64,000 nucleotides of DNA, from the NCBI RefSeq assembly GCF_046097095.1, contig NZ_CP175698.1, positions 2,294,001-2,358,000 of the forward strand. Direction: 5' to 3'. The position numbers were made by a program, and so were the translations under genes. This document shows positions 8,938 to 17,654 of the stretch, in pieces. The notes beneath the pieces are model-generated. The model was not told the DNA's origin and ran no database searches. It saw nothing but the letters and a program-made list of their open reading frames with translations. Numbering within the stretch: the stretch's first letter is position 1; each line of letters starts with the position of its first letter. The DNA comes from Natrinema sp046097095. Its GTDB lineage: Archaea > Halobacteriota > Halobacteria > Halobacteriales > Natrialbaceae.

Positions 8938-10113
8938 ATGACCGCCGCCGCGCTCATCAGGCGAGGGTTCGGCTTCGTTATCGGGCTGGTTGTCGTTCTC
9001 CTGTTGGTCGGCCAACTCCTCGGGCAACCGATTCTCCTCGGCTACGTCGCGACCGGCAGCATGGAACCGACGATAGACGCCGGTGACGGCTTCGTCGCTG
9101 TCCCGAGCGTCGTCGCCGGCGATGTCGACGAGGGTGATGTCGTCGTCTATCAGGCCAGAGACCTTCACGGCGGCGGGCTGACGACCCATCGCGTCGTCGA
9201 GGAGACCGACGATGGCTACGTGACGAAAGGGGACGCGAACCCGTTTACCGATCAGGACGGCGGCGAACCCCCCGTCAAGGACGGCCAGATCGTGGCCGAA
9301 GCGTTGCAGATTCGCGGGACAGTCGTGACGATCCCTCACCTCGGGACCGCTATCATGGGGGTACAGGGGCTCGCGGAGCGGGCCTACGGCACGGCCGCGT
9401 CGATCGTCGGCGTGACGACGACGGCTACCGCCGACGGCCTCGGATCGATGCTGGTCGCGGTCGGCGTCGCCTTACTTGGCTTCGGCATCGTCCTCGAGCG
9501 CCTCGCGCCACAACACCGGGAGATGACCCGGCGGCGCTCCCGCGAGAACGTGATCGCGTTCTGGACGGCGCTTGGGCTCGTCTTGCTCGTGTTCGTCACG
9601 TTCGCGACCGCGGCGATGGTCGTCCCGTCGGGGACCTACGAGTACGAGCTCGTCAGTACTGAGTCGCCCAACGACGATCCGCAGGTCGTCGCGCCCGGTG
9701 CGACGGCCGAACTCACGCGCACCGTCGACAACGCCGGTTATCTGCCGGTAGTGGTCGTCCACGAGGCCGAAAGCGGCGGGATCGAGGCCGTGCCGGAGTG
9801 GCAGACGGTTAGCGTTCGCGGCAGCGGTGAGGCCACGGTGCGGCTTTCCGCTCCGGAGCAAACCGGGGAGTACACGCGCCACCTCGGTGAGTACCGCTAT
9901 CTTGCCGTGTTGCCTCCATCGGTACTGGTCTGGCTCCACGGCGTCCACCCGCTCGTTGCGATCGCCGCGGTCAACGGCGTCGTCGTCGGCGTCTCCGTCG
10001 CGATCGTCCTCGCGGTCTTCGGCAGCGGCGACATCCGGTTTCGAACGCCGGGCGATCACGTCCCATTGTCGACCCGCCTCCAACGAACGCTTCGGAAGTG
10101 GCTTCGCGACTGA
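8938..10113 (+). CDS. ER/SipW-type signal peptidase I with extended C-terminal membrane domain
   Basis: This 391-residue membrane serine peptidase removes signal peptides on the outer face. After an N-terminal helix (residues 8-24) it carries the serine box ATGSMEPT near 42 and GGLTTHRVV near 82, where histidine replaces the lysine of bacterial-type enzymes. This is the Ser/His (ER or SipW) class. GDANPFTD near 100 is the third box. The peptidase ends near residue 155. Further helices, an extracellular beta-rich domain of about 110 residues (SGTYEYELVS onward) and a final helix follow, roughly doubling the usual length. The ATG at 8938 fits a TTTATAT box near 8871. It probably processes the neighbouring ADR-type precursors. 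Confidence 0.85.
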   Translation: MTAAALIRRGFGFVIGLVVVLLLVGQLLGQPILLGYVATGSMEPTIDAGDGFVAVPSVVAGDVDEGDVVVYQARDLHGGGLTTHRVVEETDDGYVTKGDANPFTDQDGGEPPVKDGQIVAEALQIRGTVVTIPHLGTAIMGVQGLAERAYGTAASIVGVTTTATADGLGSMLVAVGVALLGFGIVLERLAPQHREMTRRRSRENVIAFWTALGLVLLVFVTFATAAMVVPSGTYEYELVSTESPNDDPQVVAPGATAELTRTVDNAGYLPVVVVHEAESGGIEAVPEWQTVSVRGSGEATVRLSAPEQTGEYTRHLGEYRYLAVLPPSVLVWLHGVHPLVAIAAVNGVVVGVSVAIVLAVFGSGDIRFRTPGDHVPLSTRLQRTLRKWLRD

Positions 10114-10260
10114 TCGTTGACTGGCGAAGAGCCACTATGCTTATAATGATCGATTTCTTTCACCTATCCGTGATTGTTCTGGAACCCGACCTGTCTGGGC
10201 CGGTGGCCCGCGGGACGGACGGACGGCAGGACCAATCGCAGTTCGGTAGGTGTCTCACGA

Positions 10261-11445
10261 GTGATCGATAACCCGCGGCTCGACCTGTTGCTCGCACGAA
10301 GCGGCCGAGCGATCGTAATCGCGCTGGCTGTCGTCGGCGTGCTCGCCATCGGCGCGAGCGGTTGGGCCGTCGCGAATCCGGTGACGACGACCACGCCGCA
10401 GTTCGGCGAGGAACGCGTCACGACCGAGGTGGGTACCAGCGCGATCGTCACCCAGAACGGGACGCTCTGGAACGAGGGCGAACAGCTCACCAATAACTCG
10501 GTCTACGTCGTAAACGCCTCGCCGGAGCTGACGGTCACGCCGAAAACGCAACTGCGGGAGACAAGCGGCGGTGGCTCGTTCGAGGATGCGAACGTGACCC
10601 ACGAGCTCGTCCTTCGCTTCAGTGCGACCCGCGACGACTCGACGTTCTGGAACGAGACCTACGAGGTGTTACGGGAGTCGCCGTCGGTCGAAAACGGCGT
10701 CGCCACATCGGAGGCGACCATCGATATCGAAGACTACCGCCAGCGACAGCGGCAACTCCAGCGCGAGGTCAGCGGCATCGGCTCGGTCTCGCTCACGATG
10801 GAACTTCGCGTCACCTACGACACCGGCCGTCAATCGGGGACGTTGACGACGACTGCGCCACTGCAGATCGCGGGTGATGCGTACTGGGTGGACGGCTCGC
10901 TGTCCGACTCGGCGACCAAGAGCTACCAAAGCGGCGTCGAGCGGACGACCGAGTCCCGAAGCCTGGTGCTGATCGGCGGACTATCGGTGCTCGGGACGCT
11001 CTCGCTTGCCGGTGCTGCGATCGTCGTCCGGCGCTCGGCGACCGACGTCGAGACCGCTCGGCGCGCGGTCCACGAACGGCGCTACGCCGAGTGGATCTCG
11101 CAGGGCTCGATCCCGATGTGGATCGGCGACTACCACGTCTCGCTCGATACGTTGGAAGACGTGGTCGACGTCGCCATCGATACCAACGAACGCGTCGTCC
11201 ACGACGAGCAACGCGGTCTCTTCGCGGTCGTCAATGACGGCGTCGTCTACTACTACAGCGACCGCGGCCTCTGGGAGGAGACCGCCTGGCCGGAGATGGA
11301 CCTCGAGGATCAATCGCCCGTCGTCGACGCCGACGGCGAACTCTCCACCGGCGATCTCTCGGAACTCGGAGGCGGTGATGCGTTCGCCTCGCCCGACGAA
11401 CAGGACGCCTTCGAGGACGACGAGGACGTCTGGGAGCAACTCTAA
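10261..11445 (+). CDS. DUF5305-like bitopic membrane protein
   Basis: This 394-residue protein starts at GTG 10261 (VIDNPRLDLL). A farther TTG at 10174 would add a low-complexity extension. It has one N-terminal helix (about 16-37), an exported beta-rich domain of about 200 residues, a second helix (about 240-262) and an acidic C-terminal cytoplasmic tail with VVYYYSDRGLWEE and repeated acidic residues. The architecture fits haloarchaeal DUF5305, which I recall lying beside signal peptidase and DUF1102-like genes. Its molecular role is unknown. It is the last plus-strand gene of the surface locus, 147 bp after the peptidase. Confidence 0.65.
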   Translation: MIDNPRLDLLLARSGRAIVIALAVVGVLAIGASGWAVANPVTTTTPQFGEERVTTEVGTSAIVTQNGTLWNEGEQLTNNSVYVVNASPELTVTPKTQLRETSGGGSFEDANVTHELVLRFSATRDDSTFWNETYEVLRESPSVENGVATSEATIDIEDYRQRQRQLQREVSGIGSVSLTMELRVTYDTGRQSGTLTTTAPLQIAGDAYWVDGSLSDSATKSYQSGVERTTESRSLVLIGGLSVLGTLSLAGAAIVVRRSATDVETARRAVHERRYAEWISQGSIPMWIGDYHVSLDTLEDVVDVAIDTNERVVHDEQRGLFAVVNDGVVYYYSDRGLWEETAWPEMDLEDQSPVVDADGELSTGDLSELGGGDAFASPDEQDAFEDDEDVWEQL

Positions 11446-11706
11446 CCGGTTTGTGGTCGGTGCCCAGTGACCGTCGCATGCTCGCTTCTCTGATCGATTC
11501 GGCGGCACACGGTTTACTCGGCGATCGCGCCGATCGCTTTGGTCCCTCATAGCCGAACCCGTCCGGTACGCTGACGGTCACCACGGGCCATACGTGTCGG
11601 TCGAGCGGGCGCGACGTTCGTATCTCGCCGCTCGAGGGCTCAGACTGGTGTTTACCGTTCGCATCCATCGCGATATATAACGATTCCCACTGGAGTAAGG
11701 CTCAAC

Positions 11707-11713
11707 TTTTATA
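11707..11713 (+). promoter_or_regulatory. TATA-like box for the 11739 regulator
   Basis: TTTTATA lies 26-32 bp upstream of the ATG at 11739, the spacing of a leaderless haloarchaeal promoter. Confidence 0.5.
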
Positions 11714-11738
11714 CTGCTGGGGCCTTTCGATTCGTAAT

Positions 11739-12032
11739 ATGGCAGAGACCGACGGGGAGGAGATCGAAGACTTGCCACCGAGTGCGAAACTCGTCTTCAA
11801 GGTTCTCGAGTATGACGGGCCGCTGACCCAAAAACAAATCGTCGAGGAGTCGATGCTCTCGGCTCGGACAGTGCGGTATGCCCTCGAGCGACTCGAAGAG
11901 ATCGGGATCGTTGACGAGGACATCTACTTTGCCGACGCTCGCCAGAGCCTCTACCGGCTCGAGGAACCGGTCGCGGCCGACGGCAACGGCGTCGAGGAGT
12001 CCCCGAAAAAGGACGCCTGCTGCGCTGAATAA
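11739..12032 (+). CDS. Small winged-helix (MarR/TrmB-like) transcription regulator
   Basis: This 97-residue protein contains one winged helix-turn-helix at about residues 12-75. LTQKQIVEESMLSARTVRYA forms the HTH, followed by LERLEEIGIVDE and a wing (YFADARQSLYRL). A short acidic tail ends in KKDACCAE, and the vicinal cysteines could sense metal or redox state (inference). It is monocistronic or co-transcribed with the membrane protein 46 bp downstream. The target genes are not evident. The family is widespread in haloarchaea as a short MarR-like protein. Confidence 0.75.
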   Translation: MAETDGEEIEDLPPSAKLVFKVLEYDGPLTQKQIVEESMLSARTVRYALERLEEIGIVDEDIYFADARQSLYRLEEPVAADGNGVEESPKKDACCAE

Positions 12033-12078
12033 CGGTTCGAACGGTAGCGTTATTTTCTCCCGGTGATCGTCTCACAGT

Positions 12079-12492
12079 ATGGACAAAGAGCGGTTACCGC
12101 GCTGGGGTTGGCTGATGATTGGGCTGTTTGTGGCCGTTCTCATCGCTAATCTCCTCAATCTGCTCGTCCTCGTGCCGGCCGTCTTCCCGGAGACGTACCG
12201 GGCGATCACGGTCATCGCGACCATGTCGCCGGTGGTGATCTACGTCGGGATCTGGTACGACGAGGACCGCCAGGAGTACTGGGAGGCGTCGCGGGCGAAA
12301 ATCGTCGGCGACATCCTGTTCGTCGTGACGGGGGCGGCGATGGGATCGGCGATTGCACTCGTCGCCGTGGCTGAGTTGGGACTCCCCGGCTTCCTGCTTG
12401 ACATCCTCGCGATGGCTGCCGGGTTCTTGCTGGCGTGGGGGCTGTTCTGGTGGCGCAACCCGGCGATGTACGCGGGCGGCCTCGAGCGCTGA
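12079..12492 (+). CDS. Haloarchaeal membrane protein, four predicted helices
   Basis: This 137-residue protein is unrecognised. Hydrophobic segments lie at about residues 11-36, 42-60, 75-100 and 105-125, with a charged loop DEDRQEYWEASRAK between the second and third. There is no signal peptide or catalytic motif. It lies 46 bp after the small winged-helix gene, so it may be its regulated partner, and it converges on nadE. Codon use and acidic loops look native. Confidence 0.65.
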   Translation: MDKERLPRWGWLMIGLFVAVLIANLLNLLVLVPAVFPETYRAITVIATMSPVVIYVGIWYDEDRQEYWEASRAKIVGDILFVVTGAAMGSAIALVAVAELGLPGFLLDILAMAAGFLLAWGLFWWRNPAMYAGGLER

Positions 12493-12536
12493 CGCCGTTC
12501 GAATCGCCCGACCGGGCGGCGGCTCTCGTCGCCGAC

Positions 12537-13454
12537 TCACTCGAGTCCGTCCGCACCGTCGACCGACCCCCGGTTGCTCCGACCGGCGATCCCCGGCGTC
12601 GGCGGTAGCGACCGCTTATGGGCGGTTTCGGCGTGTAGCGTCGCGATTTCGTCGGCGGTATCGGAGTCGATCCGGAGGTCGGCGACGGCCGTCTCGAGCG
12701 AACGACCTTCGTCGACCAGTCGGTACAACAGTGGGTCGATGACGTCGTACCGCGCGCCGAGTTCGTCGGCGTCGGTCTGGGTGGCCCAGAAACCGGCCGT
12801 CGGCTCCTTGCTGATGATTCGGCGAGGGAGCCCGATATGTTCGGCCAGCGCCCGAACCTCCGTCTTGTAGAGGTCGCCGATCGGATAGGCGTCGGCCGCC
12901 CCGTCGCCGTGCTTGGTGACGTATCCGAGCAACACCTCGGACCGGTTCGCAGTCCCGAGGACGAGACGCGACTGCCGGTTCGCCGCGTAGTAAGCGGTGA
13001 CCATCCGGAGCCGCGCCGTCGCGTTCCCGAGCTCGCGGTTGCGCTCGTTCGGTCGGTCCGCGTCGTCCGCTGTCGCCTCGAGTTCGCTTGCGACAGTGTC
13101 CTCGAAAGCCGCGAGCAGCGGCCGGAGCTGGAGCTCCGCGAACTCGATGCCCATCCCCGCCGCGATCGTCCGGGCGTCGCTGACGTGGGCCGTCTCGGTC
13201 ATGGTGCAGGGCAGCCCGAGTCCGAGGACGTTCGCCGCTCCGACGGCCTCGACCGCCAGCGCCGTCGTCAGCGTCGAGTCGATGCCGCCGCTCATTGCGA
13301 CGACGACGCCGTCGGCACCCGCGTCGGCGACGGTCGCCTCGATATCGGTGACGATCTGCTCACGGATCACCTCGAGCGATCGGTGGTCGGTGTAAAACGG
13401 TCCGTTCGTGTGCTCGATTCCGGAATAGACGAACGTATTCTTATCTACACTCAT
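12537..13454 (-). CDS. nadE: NH3-dependent NAD+ synthetase
   Basis: This 305-residue enzyme of the adenine-nucleotide alpha-hydrolase (PP-loop) family amidates deamido-NAD+ in the last step of NAD biosynthesis. The ATP-pyrophosphatase loop AMSGGIDSTL lies near residue 53, VLGTANRSEVLLGY near 165, and the GDGAADAYPIGDLYKTEV substrate loop near 183. KEPTAGFWATQTDADELGA near 216 is the conserved C-terminal block. There is no glutaminase domain, so ammonia is the direct donor. The family length is usually 250-300. It is monocistronic, with an AT-rich upstream stretch (13500-13545). Confidence 0.95.
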   Translation of the reverse strand: MSVDKNTFVYSGIEHTNGPFYTDHRSLEVIREQIVTDIEATVADAGADGVVVAMSGGIDSTLTTALAVEAVGAANVLGLGLPCTMTETAHVSDARTIAAGMGIEFAELQLRPLLAAFEDTVASELEATADDADRPNERNRELGNATARLRMVTAYYAANRQSRLVLGTANRSEVLLGYVTKHGDGAADAYPIGDLYKTEVRALAEHIGLPRRIISKEPTAGFWATQTDADELGARYDVIDPLLYRLVDEGRSLETAVADLRIDSDTADEIATLHAETAHKRSLPPTPGIAGRSNRGSVDGADGLE

Positions 13455-13776
13455 ATGGTGCGATCACTTTGGTTCACGCTATTTCTCCGGACAATCGTTT
13501 CACATAAGAAGCTACTCCTTAAACAGCTAGTAGTTCGAGTTTGATTCCTTGTCACACGGGCAAACTACGGCCGTTTCACTGCCCAGACGAGCGGTCGCCT
13601 TCGGAGCCCCGCTACCTGGCCCGCTTACCCACGACTCCTTCTCTCCGCAAGAGCGTCACCAAAAGCGCCGCCAGTTCGCGTTGCTCACTCGCGATTCGAT
13701 TCCCGCAGGAGGGGACGACCGTGATCGGACCCTCGCCGATCCTTCGCTCTTCACTCGCGAAGACATCACGAACCGC
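13455..13776. other. Intergenic region between nadE and the PIN-ATPase gene
   Basis: These 322 bases contain no supported gene. The first 90 bases are AT-rich and are probably the nadE promoter region. The rest, following the stop of the PIN-ATPase gene on the minus strand, is G+C rich and carries loosely repeated CACTCGCGA words (near 13685 and 13753). No clear hairpin terminator was seen. Confidence 0.4.
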
Positions 13777-15654
13777 TTACGACGGAACGATCGTAATTGG
13801 ATCCTTCCGATCGATCGCTCGCTCGAGTTCCTCCGCGATCCCGCTCCCTCGCGAAACTTGGATTTCGCCGCCGCGGCTCACCGTCGCGGTAAACAGGTAG
13901 TCGCCGGCGGCCTGGACCTCGACGGTCTCGCCGTGGTTGCCGTCGACCGGGATGACGATGTGTCTCGAGGTGATTTCGGGCTGGACCATCTGGCCGGCCT
14001 GCGACGCGCCGCCAGCGCCGCCGTTGGCGCTCGCACCGCTGCCAGCGCCGCCCGCGCCGTAATTGGGATTCTCGTCGTGGGTCCGGACGTCGATGTCGAT
14101 CCCCAGGCGGTTCTCGATGTCGGAGATCCGGCCGCCGCCCTTGCCGATGACGCTCGAGATGTCGTCTTCCTCGACGTAGACGACGGCCTTATCCTGGCTC
14201 TTGAGTTGGACGTCGACGTAGCCGCGGGCGACCGAGCGGATCTCGCGTTCGATCTCCTGTTTCGCGATGCGGTCGACGCCGGATTCGCTACCGGGACCGC
14301 CCTCTTCGTCTTTGAGTGGGACGGTGACGACCTGGCGGTTGAAGGTGTAGATCTCGTACTCGGGCTCGTCGGTCTGGAAGTTCGTGACCTGGATAACGGG
14401 CCGGGCGAGGTCCTCCTCGGTGAGGCCGGCGGGCACCTTGACCTCCGTTCGCACGTCGTAGACGGTCTCGACTTCGCCGGCCTCGATGTAGACGACGGTG
14501 TCGACGACCTGGGGAATCATCCCGAGTTCGACGCGGCCGACGAGCCGCTGGAGGGCGTCGATCGGCCGGGTCGCGTGGACGACACCGATCATGCCCACGC
14601 CCGCCAGCCGCATATCGGAGAACACCTCGAAGTCGTTGGTCTTGCGGACCTCGTCGTAGATGGTGTAATCCGGCCGGACCATCAGCAAGGCGTCGGCGGT
14701 CTTTTCCATCTGGCCGCCCAGCTCCGTATACTGGGTGATGTCGGGACCGACCTGCAGGTCCCGCGGTTTCTCCATCGTCTTGACCGAGTAGTCGTGATCT
14801 GAGATATAGCGGGCGACCGCCTGCGCGAAGGTCGACTTCCCGGCCCCGGGTGCCCCCGAGATGAGGACGCCGCGCTGGCGCTCGAGCAGGCGCTCTTTCA
14901 GCTCGTCGGCGTGCTCGTAGTCCTCGATGTCGGTCTGGGCGATCGGGCGGACGGCCGTGATCTCGATGCCGTCGGAAAACGGTGGGCGGCCGATCGCGAT
15001 CCGGTAGTCCCGGAACTGGACGATCTTCATCCCGGGCTCGGAGAGCTCGATGAAGCCGCCGGGCGTCTCCTTTGCGCCCTCAACGACCTCGCGGGCGTAC
15101 TCGTCCATCGTCGCCTCGTCGATCGGCTCGTCGGCGATCGATTCATAGCGCATCGCGCCGAGTTCGCCACGTTTGGCCTTCGGGACGGCGTCGGTCTTGA
15201 GATGGACGCTCATCGTCTGCTCGTCGAAGAAGTCCTCGATCGCGAGCGTCCCGACCTCCCGGACCTCGGGCGAGACGTGCTCGACGTCGAGCCCCTTGGC
15301 CTGTGCGACCTCGGCCTGCACGATGTCGCTCGTGACGAAAGTCGCCTCGAGGTCCTCCGCGAGGTCCCGGATCAGGGCGTCGATCTCGCCCTCGGAGGCG
15401 TGGCCCCGCTCGATGGCGTTGGGCCGCTCGCCGACGTACTCGAGGCCGATGGTGCCGTCGTCGGCCAGCTCGGCCAGCCGCTGGAGTTCCTCTAGGCCGT
15501 CCCAGCCGCTGTCGATCCCGTCGTTGGCCTGCGCCTCGAGTTCCGCGACGACCGCCTCGGGCACGCAGATCGTCGCTCCCTCGAACTGCCCGTCTTCGAT
15601 AGTCGCCGAGACGCGGCCGTCGATGACCACGCTCGTATCCGGCACGACGTTCAT
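13777..15654 (-). CDS. PIN domain - PilT/VirB11-type ATPase - KH domain protein
   Basis: This 625-residue cytoplasmic protein has three parts. The N-terminal PIN nuclease domain has VVPDTSVVIDGRVS with the first acidic residue, then VVAELEAQ and ATFVTSDIVQ. The central RecA-like secretion-type ATPase has Walker A GAPGAGKSTFAQ near 270 and TIYDEVRKTNDFEVF as the Asp box. The C-terminal KH domain has VIGKGGGRISDIENRLGI near 510. A glycine/alanine linker (near 545) precedes the last segment. This archaeal family is well conserved but its RNA substrate and role are unsettled, and the older PilT label is misleading. The ATG at 15654 (MNVVPDTS) begins the PIN strand. Confidence 0.88.
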   Translation of the reverse strand: MNVVPDTSVVIDGRVSATIEDGQFEGATICVPEAVVAELEAQANDGIDSGWDGLEELQRLAELADDGTIGLEYVGERPNAIERGHASEGEIDALIRDLAEDLEATFVTSDIVQAEVAQAKGLDVEHVSPEVREVGTLAIEDFFDEQTMSVHLKTDAVPKAKRGELGAMRYESIADEPIDEATMDEYAREVVEGAKETPGGFIELSEPGMKIVQFRDYRIAIGRPPFSDGIEITAVRPIAQTDIEDYEHADELKERLLERQRGVLISGAPGAGKSTFAQAVARYISDHDYSVKTMEKPRDLQVGPDITQYTELGGQMEKTADALLMVRPDYTIYDEVRKTNDFEVFSDMRLAGVGMIGVVHATRPIDALQRLVGRVELGMIPQVVDTVVYIEAGEVETVYDVRTEVKVPAGLTEEDLARPVIQVTNFQTDEPEYEIYTFNRQVVTVPLKDEEGGPGSESGVDRIAKQEIEREIRSVARGYVDVQLKSQDKAVVYVEEDDISSVIGKGGGRISDIENRLGIDIDVRTHDENPNYGAGGAGSGASANGGAGGASQAGQMVQPEITSRHIVIPVDGNHGETVEVQAAGDYLFTATVSRGGEIQVSRGSGIAEELERAIDRKDPITIVPS

Positions 15655-15847
15655 ACGTGAACTGGTCGTCGTACGATTATAAGGGTGTTCACAGCATCGC
15701 CACGCGCTGCGGTCTCGTGACCCGTGAGGCCGCGACGCGTGTTTCTGTCGGACACACACGGAATGCTATAGCAGCCACTGCAATGGTTCCCGGACGACGA
15801 TCGTCCCTTTCGGTGGACTGAACATCGCGGCCGTCGAGACAACTGCT

Positions 15848-16942
15848 ATGACTCTCGTCGAGCTGACGCGCGATCTCGTTTCGATCCCGAGCCACGAGGA
15901 CGAGACCGCCGCCGGCGACTTCATAGCGGAGTGGCTGCGCCGCGAGACCGACGCCGATGTATCGCGAGACGACATCGGCAACGTGATCGCCCGAAAGGGG
16001 TCGGGCGACGAGTCACTCGCGTTCGTGGGCCACCACGACGTCGTGGCACCGGCCGAGTCGCAGGTCGCCGCAGACGGCGACGGCGCGACCGAATACGTCG
16101 TCGAAGAACGTGACGGCCGGCTCTACGGCCGCGGGACGGCGGACATGAAAGGCGCGGTCGCGGCCGCTCTGCTGGCCTTCCGCGCGGCCGACCCCGCGGG
16201 CGAGCTCGTCTTCGCGAGCTTCGTCGGCGAGGAGACCGGCGGCGTCGGCTCCCAGCACGCGATCGACGAGGGGTTCGCCCCCGACTATGCGATCGTCGGC
16301 GAGGGCTCGACGAACTACTCCGGCCCGGACGTGACCGACGTGGCCGTCGCCCACAAGGGCCGGCGCGGGAGCACGATCACCGCTCGCGGGACCGCGGCCC
16401 ACGCCAGCGAGGCCGACGCCGGCGAGAACGCCATCTACCGGGCCACCGCGGCCGTCGACCGCGTGCGCGACCTCGAGTCCCCGTCGGTCGACGTGGCCGG
16501 CGAGACCCTCAACGGTCGGCTCACCGTCACGGAGATCGAGGGCGGCTCCGCCTGGAACGTCGTCCCCGCGCGCTGCGAGTTCACGATCGACGAGCGGACG
16601 GTGCCGGGCGAGCGCGCCGCCCTCGAGGACGTCGCGCAGCTCGAGGGAATTGAGTGGACGGTCGATCAGGACTGGCCTCCGATGGAGTGTTCGGACGAGG
16701 CCTTCGCCGAGGCCGTGCTCGCGGCCGCCGACGGTGCACAGAGCGGTGCGCCCGAACTCGTGACGAAACCGCACGCGACCGACGCGGGCTGGCTCTCGGC
16801 GGCCGGTACGGCGTGTGTCGTCTCCGGCCCCTCGGAGCCGGGCGAGGCCCACACCGACGACGAGAGCGTCTCGATCGCCGTCCTCGAGCGCTGTCGGGAG
16901 ACCTACCGGCGGGTCGCGGAGACGTGGCCGCCGGCGCGGTGA
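15848..16942 (+). CDS. M20 family metallopeptidase / DapE-like deacylase
   Basis: This 364-residue di-zinc amidohydrolase has FVGHHDVVAP near 60 (H and D ligands), GRGTADMKGAVAA near 95 (bridging Asp), FVGEETGGVGSQHA near 125 (catalytic Glu then ligand) and the C-terminal PHATDAGWLSA region. A lid domain lies between about 165 and 285 (KGRRGSTITARGTAAHAS). It may be succinyl-diaminopimelate desuccinylase of lysine biosynthesis or a peptidase. No dap genes are adjacent, so the substrate is left open. It is monocistronic. Confidence 0.85.
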   Translation: MTLVELTRDLVSIPSHEDETAAGDFIAEWLRRETDADVSRDDIGNVIARKGSGDESLAFVGHHDVVAPAESQVAADGDGATEYVVEERDGRLYGRGTADMKGAVAAALLAFRAADPAGELVFASFVGEETGGVGSQHAIDEGFAPDYAIVGEGSTNYSGPDVTDVAVAHKGRRGSTITARGTAAHASEADAGENAIYRATAAVDRVRDLESPSVDVAGETLNGRLTVTEIEGGSAWNVVPARCEFTIDERTVPGERAALEDVAQLEGIEWTVDQDWPPMECSDEAFAEAVLAAADGAQSGAPELVTKPHATDAGWLSAAGTACVVSGPSEPGEAHTDDESVSIAVLERCRETYRRVAETWPPAR

Positions 16943-16978
16943 CGCGGTCGACGCGTCTCGTCGGTGCCGTTCGATCGA

Positions 16979-17347
16979 TCAGGCACCTGGGACGCCGATC
17001 GCGCCGAAACTCGCGACGCCGATCACGGCGAGGACGTAGAGGACGATCAGGACGGTGATCCAGGCGACGAGCCCGATCATCGCCGCGGCGGTCCAGTCAC
17101 CGGGATAGCGCCAGTTGATCACCGCGATGTAGGCGATGAGGACGAGCAGGGGGCCGACGAGGGGGATCCAGCCGACGAGGAAGCCGACGACGGCCCAGAC
17201 GATCGCACCGATCAACGCGGTGACGACGGCGTGATCGTAGCTCGTCCGACCGACGATGAGCCGCGCACCCGCGTAGATACCGAGCGCACCGATCAGCAGG
17301 CTCACGAGGAACACGACGATCGACGCGATCGGTGAGGCGACTGCCAT
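16979..17347 (-). CDS. Haloarchaeal membrane protein, four helices
   Basis: This 122-residue unrecognised protein starts at MAVASPIASI. An in-frame start at 17656 would add a low-complexity basic extension and is rejected. Hydrophobic segments are at about residues 5-27, 40-62, 65-80 and 90-115, with GWIPLVGPLLVLIAYIAV in the middle. There is no catalytic motif. It converges on the M20 peptidase and is divergent from the M32 peptidase 308 bp away. Confidence 0.6.
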   Translation of the reverse strand: MAVASPIASIVVFLVSLLIGALGIYAGARLIVGRTSYDHAVVTALIGAIVWAVVGFLVGWIPLVGPLLVLIAYIAVINWRYPGDWTAAAMIGLVAWITVLIVLYVLAVIGVASFGAIGVPGA

Positions 17348-17654
17348 AACGATCCGTCCTACGTCGATTCGGTGCAACAGTCCGTTGCTTGCACGTTCTG
17401 CCCAGCTATCACGGGTTCGCACTCGTTCCGAAGCGAGCCTCTGACGACGCCGTTCCGACGACGCTGGGACAGTCTCGGACGTCGAGATGTCTGTCGGTAT
17501 TACGGCTCGAGCGGCCGGCTCTCGGTCGCGCTCGAGCGCCAGCGTCTGATCGGCCGCCGGTCGGTGGATGCGTTCGCCGGCGGCGCGACACGTTCCGCGC
17601 ACTCGGTAGCCGGAACCACGACGTTGATGCCGGGTCCGCGCGAATGATACGCCC
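17348..17654. other. Divergent intergenic region before the M32 carboxypeptidase
   Basis: These 307 bases hold the promoters of two divergent genes and no credible reading frame of their own. No strong TATA box, repeat or hairpin was recognised. Confidence 0.4.

Noticed and set aside
13549..14802. 417-codon plus-strand frame
   Set aside because: Antisense shadow of the PIN-ATPase-KH gene, with low-complexity composition and no family signal.
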